16,523 nucleotides of DNA from JANNGZ01 sp031404155 (GCA_031404155.1 JANNGZ010000298.1:1-16523); one strand, 5' to 3'; counted from the stretch's first letter, positions 1 to 6,655 are shown. A program made the numbers and translations. Notes: a model not told the origin generated them from the letters alone.

Positions 1-2
1 AT

Positions 3-220
3 CGCCCGGTGCGGCTGAGTTGGGCCAGGCTGCTCAAGCGCGTCTTCGATCCGTCTTCGATCTGGACCTGGAGCACTGCCCGAACTGCGGTGGCGAGCTG
101 AAGATCATCGCTGCGCTCCTCGAGCAGCCGGTGGTCGAAAAGATCCTCACGCACCTGGGTCTGCAGGCCCGGGCGCCGCCGCGGGCTCCAGTGCGTGGGC
201 AGGCGCTGCAAGCGGCCTGA
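3..220 (+). pseudogene. IS91-family transposase, C-terminal remnant (frameshifted)
   Basis: This is the 3' end of a rolling-circle (Y2-type) IS91-family transposase, entering from the left edge. The first part reads RLSWARLLKRVFD from base 12 in the third frame. After an 11-bp tandem duplication at 41-62, the protein continues in the second frame as DLDLEHCPNCGGELKI and ends near LTHLGLQARAPPRAP, with a TGA at 218-220. The CPNCGG zinc-ribbon half and the ARAPPRAP tail are typical of the IS91/IS801 group; this is family recognition by eye. The duplication shifts the frame by +2, so the copy cannot make a full protein whatever lies to the left. A TTG at 20 opens a 66-codon frame, but it begins inside the damaged region and is unlikely to be used. 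The remnant bounds the liv operon on its downstream side. Confidence 0.85.
41..62. repeat. 11-bp direct tandem duplication inside the IS91 transposase remnant
   Basis: CGTCTTCGATC occurs at 41-51 and again immediately at 52-62. Removing one copy restores one continuous frame (KRVFDLDLEHC), so this is a duplication within coding sequence that inactivated the transposase. It looks like replication slippage; the short unit and exact identity suggest a fairly recent event. Confidence 0.95.
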
Positions 221-424
221 CCATCCCCGACCCATCCACAATCAGGCGCCACTGCGCCCAGGGCCGCGGGAGCGGGGTGCGCCCAGGTCTTGCAGGGCCA
301 AGGCAAAGCGGTCCAATCGTCGGGAGAAACCCGCGATCCAGCCCTCTGATGTGCGTGTTCGGCAGGGGCCACCGGCACCTGGCCGGCCACTGTCGACCAC
401 AGTGACCACGATCAGAGCCTCGAC
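221..424. other. non-coding stretch behind the IS91 remnant
   Basis: I see no supportable gene here. It probably contains the right-hand end of the IS91-type element and unrelated debris. The only structure noted is a small hairpin at 388-404 (CACTGT, 5-base loop, ACAGTG). In IS91-like elements the replication origin lies 3' of the transposase gene and can carry small hairpins, but I could not identify a conserved terminal sequence, so that assignment is speculative. Confidence 0.4.
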
Positions 425-427
425 TGA

Positions 428-541
428 CCGGATGCGGCGAATTGGCTGAGCCTGCGGCGCTGGATGCTGGCGCAGGCCATACTGCTCGCGCTCATGCCGG
501 TGGCGGCAGTGCTGATGGCGCGCGGCATCGGCGTAGGGTAA
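428..541 (+). pseudogene. short hydrophobic reading frame, possible 3' end of a lost membrane protein
   Basis: From just after a stop at 425-427, a frame runs 37 codons to TAA at 539-541. It ends with a basic stretch (LSLRRW) and a hydrophobic segment (MLAQAILLALMPVAAVLMARG) that looks like a membrane-spanning helix. An ATG at 464 would give a 25-residue peptide, but no convincing ribosome binding site precedes it. It could be the C-terminal end of a membrane protein truncated by the insertion to its left, or chance coding in GC-rich DNA. I do not recognise a family. Confidence 0.25.
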
Positions 542-546
542 GGCCC

Positions 547-572
547 GGCGGAGGCGCTGCGCGTCTGCCGCC
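547..572. terminator. candidate bidirectional terminator hairpin between convergent reading frames
   Basis: GGCGG at 547-551 pairs with CCGCC at 568-572. The stem extends through A-T and G-C pairs past one bulged G, and the loop contains GCGC/GCGC. It sits between the stop at 541 on the plus strand and the livM stop at 575 on the minus strand, where a shared terminator would be expected. There is no clear T-run on either side, so function is uncertain. Confidence 0.35.
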
Positions 573-574
573 CG

Positions 575-1513
575 TCATAACGGCTTCTTCAGCAGGTGCG
601 CAATCTCGCCCACGATGCCGCGACGGAAGGCCAGCACGCAGATCACGAAGATCACGCCCTGCACCACCGTGACCCAGGCGCCGAGTTGCGCCAGGTAGTT
701 CTGCATCGTGATGATCACCGCCGCGCCGACGACCGGGCCGAACAGCGTGCCCAGCCCGCCGAGCAGCGTCATCAGCACCACCTCGCCGGACATGCTCCAG
801 TGCACGTCGGTCAGCGAGGCGAGCTGGAAGACGAGCGCCTTGGTCGCGCCGGCCAGCCCGGCCAGGCCCGCCGACAAGATGAAGGCGACGTGTTTGTAGC
901 GGTCGGTGTCGTAGCCGAGCGAGGTGGCGCGCGCCTCGTTCTCGCGGATCGCCTTCAACACCTGGCCGAACGGCGAATGCACAACGCGCCAGATGAAGAG
1001 GAACCCGGCGAGAAAGATGACGAGCACCAGCACGTACATCGCCGTCACGTTGTTCAGCTCGATGACGCCGAACAGCTGGCCGCGCGGCACGGCCTGGATG
1101 CCGTCCTCGCCACCGGTGAACTTGGACTGCAGGCTGAAGAAGTAAACCATCTGCGCCAGCGCCAGCGTGATCATCGCGAAGTAGATGCCCTGGCGGCGGA
1201 TCGCGAGCACGCCGGCGACTGCACCGAGCAGCACCGCGCAGGCGGTGCCGAAGAGGATCGCCAGCTCGGGCGTGAAGCCCCACATCTTGGCCGCGTGCGC
1301 GCTGGCATAGCCGGCGGAGCCGAGGAACATGGCATGGCCGAACGACAGCAGCCCGCCGAAGCCGATCAGCAGGTTGAAGGCGCAGGCGAAGAGTGCGAAG
1401 CACATCACCTTCATCAGGAACACCGGGTAGACCACCAGCGGCGCGAGGATGAAGAAGCCGGCCATGAGCGCGAAGGCGACCAGCAGATGGCGGTTGTTGT
1501 TGTTGGCGGTCAT
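575..1513 (-). CDS. livM: branched-chain amino-acid ABC transporter, permease LivM
   Basis: A 312-residue inner-membrane permease of the HAAT (LivH/LivM) class and the last gene of the liv operon. It forms the translocation channel with LivH. The N-terminus (MTANNNN) is polar and is followed by many hydrophobic segments. The family-typical block FNLLIGFGGLLSFGHAMFLG lies in the first third, and the cytoplasmic coupling loop reads AIRENEARATSLGYDTDRYK, the usual site of ATPase contact. I chose ATG at 1513 because the peptide starting MTANNNN is typical. A GTG at 1543 would add ten non-conserved residues that overlap intergenic sequence. No strong Shine-Dalgarno sequence precedes either start. 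It lies 103 bp behind livH, a gap filled by a large palindrome. Length and motifs are normal for the family, so it looks intact. Confidence 0.93.
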   Translation of the reverse strand: MTANNNNRHLLVAFALMAGFFILAPLVVYPVFLMKVMCFALFACAFNLLIGFGGLLSFGHAMFLGSAGYASAHAAKMWGFTPELAILFGTACAVLLGAVAGVLAIRRQGIYFAMITLALAQMVYFFSLQSKFTGGEDGIQAVPRGQLFGVIELNNVTAMYVLVLVIFLAGFLFIWRVVHSPFGQVLKAIRENEARATSLGYDTDRYKHVAFILSAGLAGLAGATKALVFQLASLTDVHWSMSGEVVLMTLLGGLGTLFGPVVGAAVIITMQNYLAQLGAWVTVVQGVIFVICVLAFRRGIVGEIAHLLKKPL

Positions 1514-1548
1514 TTCAGTGGCGCCGGGCCGCTCCCAAGGCACTGAAC

Positions 1549-1591
1549 GCCCCCAGGGCCATGAAGGGGCCCCTGCGTGGCCCTTGGGGGC
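1549..1591. repeat. large intergenic palindrome between livH and livM
   Basis: GCCCCCAGGGCCA at 1549-1561 pairs with TGGCCCTTGGGGGC at 1578-1591, with one extra T as a bulge. The loop itself contains the self-complementary AGGGGCCCCT. In RNA this would form a very stable hairpin between livH and livM. It could attenuate livM, protect upstream mRNA, or belong to a dispersed intergenic repeat family. The following AGCGAACGAAGTGAGCG block is also quasi-palindromic. Confidence 0.8.
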
Positions 1592-1616
1592 AGCGAACGA
1601 AGTGAGCGCGGGGGCT

Positions 1617-2504
1617 TCATTTCTGCGTGCCGAACAGGCCGGCCGGCTTGAGCAGCAGCACGATGCCCATGATGACGAAGATCACGGTGTTGGATGCCTC
1701 GGGGTAGAACACCTTGGTCAGGCCCTCGATCAGCCCGACCCCGAAGCCGGTGACGATCGAGCCCATGATCGAGCCCATGCCGCCGATCACCACCACCGCG
1801 AAGACGACGATGATCAGATCCGCGCCCATCTGCGGGCTCACCTGGTAGATCGGCGCGGCCATCACGCCGGCCAGCGCCGCCAGCGCGACGCCGAAGCCGT
1901 AGGTCAGCGTGATCATGCGCGGCACGTTGATGCCGAAAGCCTGCACCAGCTGCGGGTTCTCGGTCGCCGCACGCAGGTAGGCGCCGAGCTTGGTGCGCTC
2001 GATCACGAACCACGTCGCCACGCACACGACGAGCGACGCGGCGATGATCCAGGCGCGGTAGTTGGGCAGGAACATGAAACCCAGGTTCTGCGCGCCGGTG
2101 AGTTGCTCGGGGATCGCGTACGGCTGGCCCGACGAGCCGTACTCGTTGCGGAACAGCCCCTGGATGATCAGCGCCAGACCGAAGGTGAGCAGCAGGCCGT
2201 ACAGATGGTCCAGCTTGTACAGCCTAGAGAGCATCGTGCGCTCGATGATGGCGCCGGTAGCGCCGACGGCCAGCGGTGCGATCAGCAGCGCCCACCAGTA
2301 GCCGATACCCAGCTTGTTGAGCAGCAGGTAGGCTACGAACGCTCCCATCATGTACTGCGCGCCGTGCGTGAAGTTGATGATGTTGAGCAGGCCGAAGATC
2401 ACCGCCAGCCCGAGCGACAGCAGGGCATAGAAAGAGCCGTTGATCAGGCCGATCAATAGCTGGCCGAACAGAGCCTGGGTGGGAACCCCAAAAATCTCAG
2501 TCAT
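1617..2504 (-). CDS. livH: branched-chain amino-acid ABC transporter, permease LivH
   Basis: A 295-residue multi-spanning inner-membrane permease that pairs with LivM. The N-terminal block LINGSFYALLSLGLAVIFGL followed by NIINFTHG is a family hallmark. The cytoplasmic loop RAATENPQLVQAFGINVPRM is the expected contact site for the ATP-binding subunits. The C-terminus carries GMGSIMGSIVTGFGVGLIEG and ends KPAGLFGTQK, also typical. The ATG at 2504 is the natural start; a nearby ATG at 2509 is out of frame. The gene lies 47 bp behind the substrate-binding-protein gene and 103 bp ahead of livM. It appears intact and full length. Confidence 0.93.
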   Translation of the reverse strand: MTEIFGVPTQALFGQLLIGLINGSFYALLSLGLAVIFGLLNIINFTHGAQYMMGAFVAYLLLNKLGIGYWWALLIAPLAVGATGAIIERTMLSRLYKLDHLYGLLLTFGLALIIQGLFRNEYGSSGQPYAIPEQLTGAQNLGFMFLPNYRAWIIAASLVVCVATWFVIERTKLGAYLRAATENPQLVQAFGINVPRMITLTYGFGVALAALAGVMAAPIYQVSPQMGADLIIVVFAVVVIGGMGSIMGSIVTGFGVGLIEGLTKVFYPEASNTVIFVIMGIVLLLKPAGLFGTQK

Positions 2505-2551
2505 CGCATGAGTGCGTTGTTGTCATGGGGCCCCGTGCCAGGCGCAGCGCT

Positions 2552-3772
2552 CTACTTCACGAGCGGGCAATCACCCGCATTCAAAGGTCGGAAGGCTTGA
2601 TCGGCGGGGATCGTGGCCCGGATCTTGTAGTAGTCATACGGGCCCTTCGACTCGGCCGGCTTCTTCACTTCGACCAGATAGGCCGGGTGGATCTTGCGGC
2701 CGTCGGCGCGGATCGAGCCCTTGCCGAAGAGCGGGTCGTCGGTCGGCATCGCCTTCATCTGCGCGACCACCTTGGTGCCATCGTCGGTCTTCGCCGCCTC
2801 GATCGCCTTCAGGTAGTGCAGCACCGAGGCATAGACGCCGGCCTGCACCATCGACGGGTACTTGCCGCCGTTGGCCGCGGCGAAGCGCTTGGTCCACGCC
2901 CGCGTCTCGTCGTTCAGGTCCCAGTAGAAGGTCTCGGTGAACATCAGGCCCTGCGCGGTGTTCAGGCCCAGCGCGTGCACGTCGGTGATGAACATCAGCA
3001 TGCCGGCCAGGCTCTGGCCGCCCTTGACGATGCCGAACTCGGCCGCCTGCTTGATCGAGTTGATGGTGTCGCCGCCGGCATTGGCCAGGCCGATCACCTT
3101 GGCCTTGCTGGCTTGCGCCTGCAGCAGGAAGGACGAAAAGTCGGTGCCCGGGAAGGGATGGCGCACCTTGCCCAGCACCTTGCCGCCGCCCTTGGTCACC
3201 GCGCCTTCGGTGTCGCGTTCCAGCGCATGGCCGAAGGCGTAGTCCGCGGTGAGGAAGAACCAGCTGTCGCCGCCGTTCTTGACGATCGCCGAGCCGGTGC
3301 CGTTGGCGAGCATCCAGGTGTCGTAGGTCCAGTGCACGGTGTTCGGGCTGCAGGCCTTGCCGGTCAGGTCCGACGTCGCCGGGCCGGAGGCGAGGAAGAC
3401 CTTGCCCTTGTCGCGCGTGAGCTGGTTCACCGCCAGCCCTACCGAAGAAGTCGGCACGTCGGCGATGGCGTCGACCTTGTCGACGTCGTACCAGGTGCGC
3501 GCGATCGTCGAGCCGACATCGGGCTTGTTCTGGTGGTCGGCGGAGACGATCTCGACCTTCATGCCCTTCTTCGCGGCGCCGAAGTCCTCGACCGCCATCT
3601 TGGCGGCGACGACCGATCCGGGCCCGGCGATGTCGGCGTACAGGCCGGACATGTCGTTCATCACGCCGATCTTGATCACGCCATCGGAAATCTGCGCTGC
3701 CGCGGGGGCGGCCAGCGTCGCGGCGGCGGCCCACGCCAAAAGGGTTCTGGCCTTCTTCAACTGCTTCGTCAT
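2552..3772 (-). CDS. periplasmic substrate-binding protein of a HAAT-type ABC transporter
   Basis: A 406-residue type I periplasmic binding protein (Peripla_BP_6/LivK-like) that delivers ligand to LivHM. Residues 1-26 are a Sec signal peptide: basic MTKQLKKAR, an Ala-rich core, and cleavage likely after APAAA before Q27. The mature protein opens with GVIKIGVMNDMSGLYADIAG, the usual first strand and ligand-facing loop. It also has a long AVEDFG helix and the SADHQNKPDVGSTIARTW block. A good Shine-Dalgarno sequence (AAGGAG) lies upstream of ATG 3772, 30 bp after the livF stop. Proteins of this subclass in betaproteobacteria bind varied ligands (branched-chain amino acids, amides, aromatic acids), and ligand choice cannot be read from the sequence, so I do not call it livK. 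It is placed between the ATPase and permease genes. Confidence 0.92.
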   Translation of the reverse strand: MTKQLKKARTLLAWAAAATLAAPAAAQISDGVIKIGVMNDMSGLYADIAGPGSVVAAKMAVEDFGAAKKGMKVEIVSADHQNKPDVGSTIARTWYDVDKVDAIADVPTSSVGLAVNQLTRDKGKVFLASGPATSDLTGKACSPNTVHWTYDTWMLANGTGSAIVKNGGDSWFFLTADYAFGHALERDTEGAVTKGGGKVLGKVRHPFPGTDFSSFLLQAQASKAKVIGLANAGGDTINSIKQAAEFGIVKGGQSLAGMLMFITDVHALGLNTAQGLMFTETFYWDLNDETRAWTKRFAAANGGKYPSMVQAGVYASVLHYLKAIEAAKTDDGTKVVAQMKAMPTDDPLFGKGSIRADGRKIHPAYLVEVKKPAESKGPYDYYKIRATIPADQAFRPLNAGDCPLVK

Positions 3773-3802
3773 CTCAATAGCTCCTTCAGTGGGTGGCGTC
3801 GC

Positions 3803-4519
3803 CTAGACGCCCAGGTACTCGTGCAGCATGCCCATCTTCGACTGCAGCTCGCGCGCGGCGAAGCTCTCGACGATGCGGCCATGCTCCATGACATAGAACT
3901 GATCCGCGAGCGGCGCCGCGAAGCGGAAATTCTGCTCGACCATGACGATCGTATAACCCCTGTCGCGCAGCGTGCGGATCATGCGCGCCAGCGCCTGCAC
4001 GATGACCGGCGCCAGGCCCTCGCTGATCTCGTCGAGCAGCAGCAGCTTGGCGCCGGTGCGCAGGATGCGCGCCACCGCGAGCATCTGCTGCTCGCCGCCA
4101 GACAGCCGCATGCCGGGACTCGAGCGGCGCTCGCTCAGGTTGGGGAACAGGGTGTAGATCTCGTCGATCGACATGCCGCCTTCGGCAATCGTCGGTGGCA
4201 GCAGCAGGTTCTCCTCGCAGTTCAGGCTGGCGAAGATGCCGCGCTCCTCGGGGCAGTAGCCGAGGCCCAAGCGGGCGATCTGGTGCGGCGCCATCTGCAC
4301 CGTCTCGACGCCGCCGAGCTTGATCGAGCCGGTGCGCCGGCCGGTCAGGCCGAGGATCGCGCGCAGCGTCGTCGTGCGCCCGGCGCCGTTGCGCCCGAGC
4401 AGCGTCACCACCTCGCCGCGGCGCACCGTCAGATCGACGCCGTGCAGGATGTGCGACTCGCCGTAGAAGGCGTGCACGTCGGCCAGGCGGAGCAGTTCGT
4501 CGGCTGGTTGTGCGGCCAT
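3803..4519 (-). CDS. livF: branched-chain amino-acid ABC transporter, ATP-binding protein LivF (Walker A Lys replaced by Arg)
   Basis: A 238-residue cytoplasmic ATPase subunit. The signature LSGGEQ is at 139-144, Walker B LLLLDE at 159-164, and the H-loop position carries VEQN (192-196, Gln for His), as is usual in LivF. The Walker A motif at 42-49 reads GRNGAGRT: the invariant Lys is Arg48, encoded by CGC (plus-strand bases 4376-4378). All other motifs look intact and the length is normal, so this is not an obvious pseudogene. I recall similar Arg variants among betaproteobacterial LivF-like proteins, so it may be a subfamily trait. The ATG at 4519 lies 2 bp after the livG stop, implying translational coupling. 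The same frame stays open far upstream to 5332, but that part overlaps livG in another frame and has no family resemblance. Confidence 0.92.
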   Translation of the reverse strand: MAAQPADELLRLADVHAFYGESHILHGVDLTVRRGEVVTLLGRNGAGRTTTLRAILGLTGRRTGSIKLGGVETVQMAPHQIARLGLGYCPEERGIFASLNCEENLLLPPTIAEGGMSIDEIYTLFPNLSERRSSPGMRLSGGEQQMLAVARILRTGAKLLLLDEISEGLAPVIVQALARMIRTLRDRGYTIVMVEQNFRFAAPLADQFYVMEHGRIVESFAARELQSKMGMLHEYLGV

Positions 4520-4521
4520 GC

Positions 4522-5295
4522 TCAGTGCCCCACCAGCGCTTCGTCGGTGCTGCCCATGTAGGCCTCCAGCACCTGCGGGTCGCGCGACACGTGTTCGTAC
4601 GGTCCTTCGGCGATCACCGCGCCGCGCTGCAGCACGCTGATCGTGTCGGCGATGCTCGCCACCACGCTCATGTTGTGCTCGACCATCAGCACGGTGCGGT
4701 TGGCCGACACCTTCTTGATCAGCTGCGTCACGCGCTCGACGTCCTCGTGGCCCATGCCTTGCGTCGGCTCGTCGAGCAGCATCAGCTCGGGCTCGGTGGC
4801 CAGCGTGGTGGCGATCTCGAGCGCGCGCTTGCGGCCGTACGGCAACTCGACCGTCACCCACTGCGCGAACTCGGTCAACCCGACGGTCTCCAGCAGCGCC
4901 ATCGCGCGCTCGTTGAGCGCATCCAGGCTGCGCTCGGACTTCCAGAAGTGGAACGACTGCCCGGTCACGCGCTGCAGCCCGATGCGCACGTTCTCCAGCA
5001 CGCTCAGGTGCGGAAACGTCGCCGAGATCTGGAACGAGCGCACGATGCCGCGCCGCGCCACCTGCGCCGGACGCTCCGTGGTGATGTCCTGCCCGTTGTA
5101 GAGGATGTGGCCGCGCGTCGGGATCAGGAACTTGGTCAGCAGGTTGAAGACCGTCGTCTTGCCGGCGCCGTTGGGGCCGATCAGGGCATGGATCTGGCCG
5201 CGCGTCACGCGCAGGTTGACGTCGTTCACGGCCACGAAGCCCTTGAACTCCTTGACCAGCCCGCGTGTTTCGAGAATCCAGTCGCTTTGCGCCAT
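4522..5295 (-). CDS. livG: branched-chain amino-acid ABC transporter, ATP-binding protein LivG
   Basis: A 257-residue cytoplasmic ATPase and first gene of the operon. Walker A GPNGAGKT is at 40-47, the Q-loop Gln at 89 (RSFQIS), and the signature region LPYGRKRALEIA starts at 151, the form common in LivG. Walker B LMLLDEP follows at 171-177, and the switch His is at 207 (LMVEHN). It should pair with LivF to drive LivHM; here LivG keeps a canonical P-loop while LivF does not. The ATG at 5295 is the natural start, followed by MAQSDWILETRGLVKEF. No promoter was recognised in the short stretch between this start and the transposase debris beginning near 5336. Confidence 0.94.
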   Translation of the reverse strand: MAQSDWILETRGLVKEFKGFVAVNDVNLRVTRGQIHALIGPNGAGKTTVFNLLTKFLIPTRGHILYNGQDITTERPAQVARRGIVRSFQISATFPHLSVLENVRIGLQRVTGQSFHFWKSERSLDALNERAMALLETVGLTEFAQWVTVELPYGRKRALEIATTLATEPELMLLDEPTQGMGHEDVERVTQLIKKVSANRTVLMVEHNMSVVASIADTISVLQRGAVIAEGPYEHVSRDPQVLEAYMGSTDEALVGH

Positions 5296-5335
5296 CGCAG
5301 CCGATTATTGCGCCGCAGTACCGGCGGGGCATGAG

Positions 5336-5956
5336 GGGAAACGTTCAAGCTTCAGCCGCATCACCAAAGACGAACCCCGGCATGAGCCGGAGGCGCGCGA
5401 GCTGGCGCAAACGATCAAGACGCAGGCCCAGGCTGACGCGGGCCAGGCCAAGCGGCAGGCACAAGCGGCCAAGCTGCGCGCGGCCCAGGAGCGCGAAGAG
5501 CGCATCCGAGCCGCGCTCGAGCAACTGAGCGAAGTGGCTGCGGCCAAGAAGCGCAACGGCGGCAAGTGCGAGGACGCGAGAGCCCGCACCGCGGATGCCG
5601 ATGCGCGCGTGATGAAGATGGGCGACGGCGGCTTCAGACCCGCCTTCAACGTGCAGTTGGCCACCACGCGCGAAGGCCAAGTCATCGTCGGCATGGAGGT
5701 GGTCAACGCCGGCAGCGACATGGCCCAGCTTGTGCTGATGGTCGAGCAGGTCGAGCAGCGTCTGGGTCAGACCCCGGATGGGTGGCTGTTCGATGGCGGC
5801 TTCCCTGCGCACGAACAGATCGACGCGGTGGCCGGCAAGACCGATGTGTATGCGCCGGTAGCCGAGCCAAGAGCCAAGAAGGACGCCAAGAAGAAGGACG
5901 AAGACAAGGTCGAAGCGAGCAACGCTCAGGGCATCGAGGTGCGCACCGGCACGGCT
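5336..5956 (+). pseudogene. IS1182-type DDE transposase fragment (lacks both ends)
   Basis: An open frame of about 200 codons matches the middle of IS1182-type transposases. It has an Ala/Lys/Glu-rich coiled-coil stretch (QAAKLRAAQEREERIRAALEQL), then ARVMKMGDGGFRPAFNVQLA, then VNAGSDMAQLVLMVEQVEQR, then WLFDGGFPAHEQIDAV. The N-terminal DNA-binding region and the C-terminal catalytic part are missing. No in-frame ATG with a ribosome binding site starts it. After about 5956 the frame continues into sequence that does not look like transposase. The fragment sits about 40 bp upstream of livG, on the opposite strand. Family assignment is by recognition of conserved blocks. Confidence 0.8.
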
Positions 5957-6037
5957 CAGGCGGCGCAGGCGTTCATCGAGGGGCAGATCGATGTTTGGGC
6001 CAAGGTGGTGAGGGACAACGGGATCAAGGGGGAGTGA
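5957..6037 (+). pseudogene. possible C-terminal tail of a Bug/TctC-type solute receptor, joined in frame to the transposase fragment
   Basis: The last ~24 residues before the TGA at 6035-6037 read AQAFIEGQIDVW then AKVVRDNGIKGE. Bug/TctC-family periplasmic receptors, abundant in Burkholderiales, typically end with a helix of the form FI..EI..W.KVV..AGIK.E, which this matches closely. IS1182 transposases do not usually end this way. The frame is continuous with the transposase fragment, so the junction near 5950-5960 looks like a deletion or recombination scar. The call rests on 24 residues. Confidence 0.5.
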
Positions 6038-6073
6038 GCGAGTGCCCCGCAAAGAATGAGCCAAGCAAACACC

Positions 6074-6103
6074 TTTCCGGCGGGCGACTGTGCGGAGTAA
6101 TCT
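6074..6103 (+). promoter_or_regulatory. candidate promoter of the exported Hcp-like gene
   Basis: TTTCCG at 6074-6079 and TAATCT at 6098-6103 are separated by 18 bp, giving a plausible weak -35 and a good -10. Transcription would start near 6110, leaving a leader of about 27 bases before ATG 6137. No terminator was recognised between this site and the transposase debris upstream. Confidence 0.4.
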
Positions 6104-6123
6104 AGTTTGTACCCGCCCCCAAT

Positions 6124-6128
6124 AGGAG
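6124..6128 (+). promoter_or_regulatory. ribosome binding site deciding the Hcp-like start
   Basis: AGGAG lies 8 bases upstream of ATG 6137. It selects this start over a TTG at 6107, which would put charged and Pro-rich residues before the signal peptide. Confidence 0.75.
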
Positions 6129-6136
6129 ACCGAGCT

Positions 6137-6622
6137 ATGAATCACCTGCGCCCCTTCGTACTCGCTTGCGTGCTCGCCTCGGCGGCGCAGACTGCTGCCG
6201 CGGGGTCGATTTTCCTGTTCATTCCTGGCGTGCCGGGTGAGTCCACCGACGACAGGCGCCGCGACTGGATCGACTTGCAGTCGATGCAGGTCGGCGTAGC
6301 CAATAAGATCTGCTCCGGCGTGACAGTCTCCAAGGACCTCGACTCAACGAGCCCGGTTCTGTCCGGTGCGGCGTTGATCGGGGGCGCATACCCGTCGATG
6401 ACGTTGGAAGTGACGACGCTGGGCGAACGCCCGCAGACCTACCTGAGCTATGCGCTCGCCAACGTGACTGTGATCGCCGTCTCTGCCTCCACGGCAGGCG
6501 GCCGGGTGGCTGAGTCTGTGACCTTGTATCCGACCACCCTGACCATGACCTACAGGCCGACACAGAACGACGGCACCCAGGGTGCGGCCGTCACCTTCAC
6601 CCTGAACTGCGCCAGGAAGTAG
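6137..6622 (+). CDS. Hcp-family (T6SS tube protein fold) protein with a Sec signal peptide
   Basis: A 161-residue protein. Residues 1-22 form a clear Sec signal peptide, with cleavage likely after QTAAA (or one residue later). The mature part follows the Hcp (DUF796) pattern: IFLFIPGVPGESTDDRRRDW near its N-terminus, then SKDLDSTSPVLSGAALIGG, where Hcp proteins have a K..D.SSP.L motif. It then has the strand pair YLSYALANVTVIAVS and a C-terminal YRPTQNDGTQGA block. Hcp normally forms cytoplasmic hexameric rings of the type VI tube and has no signal peptide, so export here implies another role. Cys59 and Cys158 could form a periplasmic disulfide. No tss, vgrG or clpV gene is in the window. It stands alone between transposase debris and decayed genes. 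The fold assignment is fairly confident; the function is unknown. Confidence 0.8.
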   Translation: MNHLRPFVLACVLASAAQTAAAGSIFLFIPGVPGESTDDRRRDWIDLQSMQVGVANKICSGVTVSKDLDSTSPVLSGAALIGGAYPSMTLEVTTLGERPQTYLSYALANVTVIAVSASTAGGRVAESVTLYPTTLTMTYRPTQNDGTQGAAVTFTLNCARK

Positions 6623-6633
6623 CGGCCACGCCG

Positions 6634-6655
6634 CCATCGGCCTCGGCGCCGGTGG
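6634..6655 (+). terminator. candidate terminator hairpin behind the Hcp-like gene
   Basis: CCATCGGC at 6634-6641 pairs with GCCGGTGG at 6648-6655 (one G-U pair) around a 6-base loop, starting 11 bases after the stop. A weak TCTGGTCT follows rather than a true T-run. Confidence 0.35.

Noticed and set aside
388..404. Hairpin as the oriIS of the IS91-type element
   Set aside because: Only 6-bp arms and no recognisable conserved terminal or target sequence; kept only as a note.
2525..4561. Very long open frame on the plus strand opposite livF and the binding-protein gene
   Set aside because: Its product is His/Arg/Gln/Ala-rich with no family resemblance and mirrors the codon bias of the real minus-strand genes; a shadow of GC-rich coding.
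3803..5332. Apparent 509-residue fused ATPase frame
   Set aside because: Only the last 238 codons resemble LivF; the upstream part is the out-of-frame reading of livG, which has its own complete frame and motifs.
6137..6622. Part of a type VI secretion cluster
   Set aside because: No tssB/C, clpV, vgrG or other T6SS gene lies in the window, and the protein has a Sec signal peptide.
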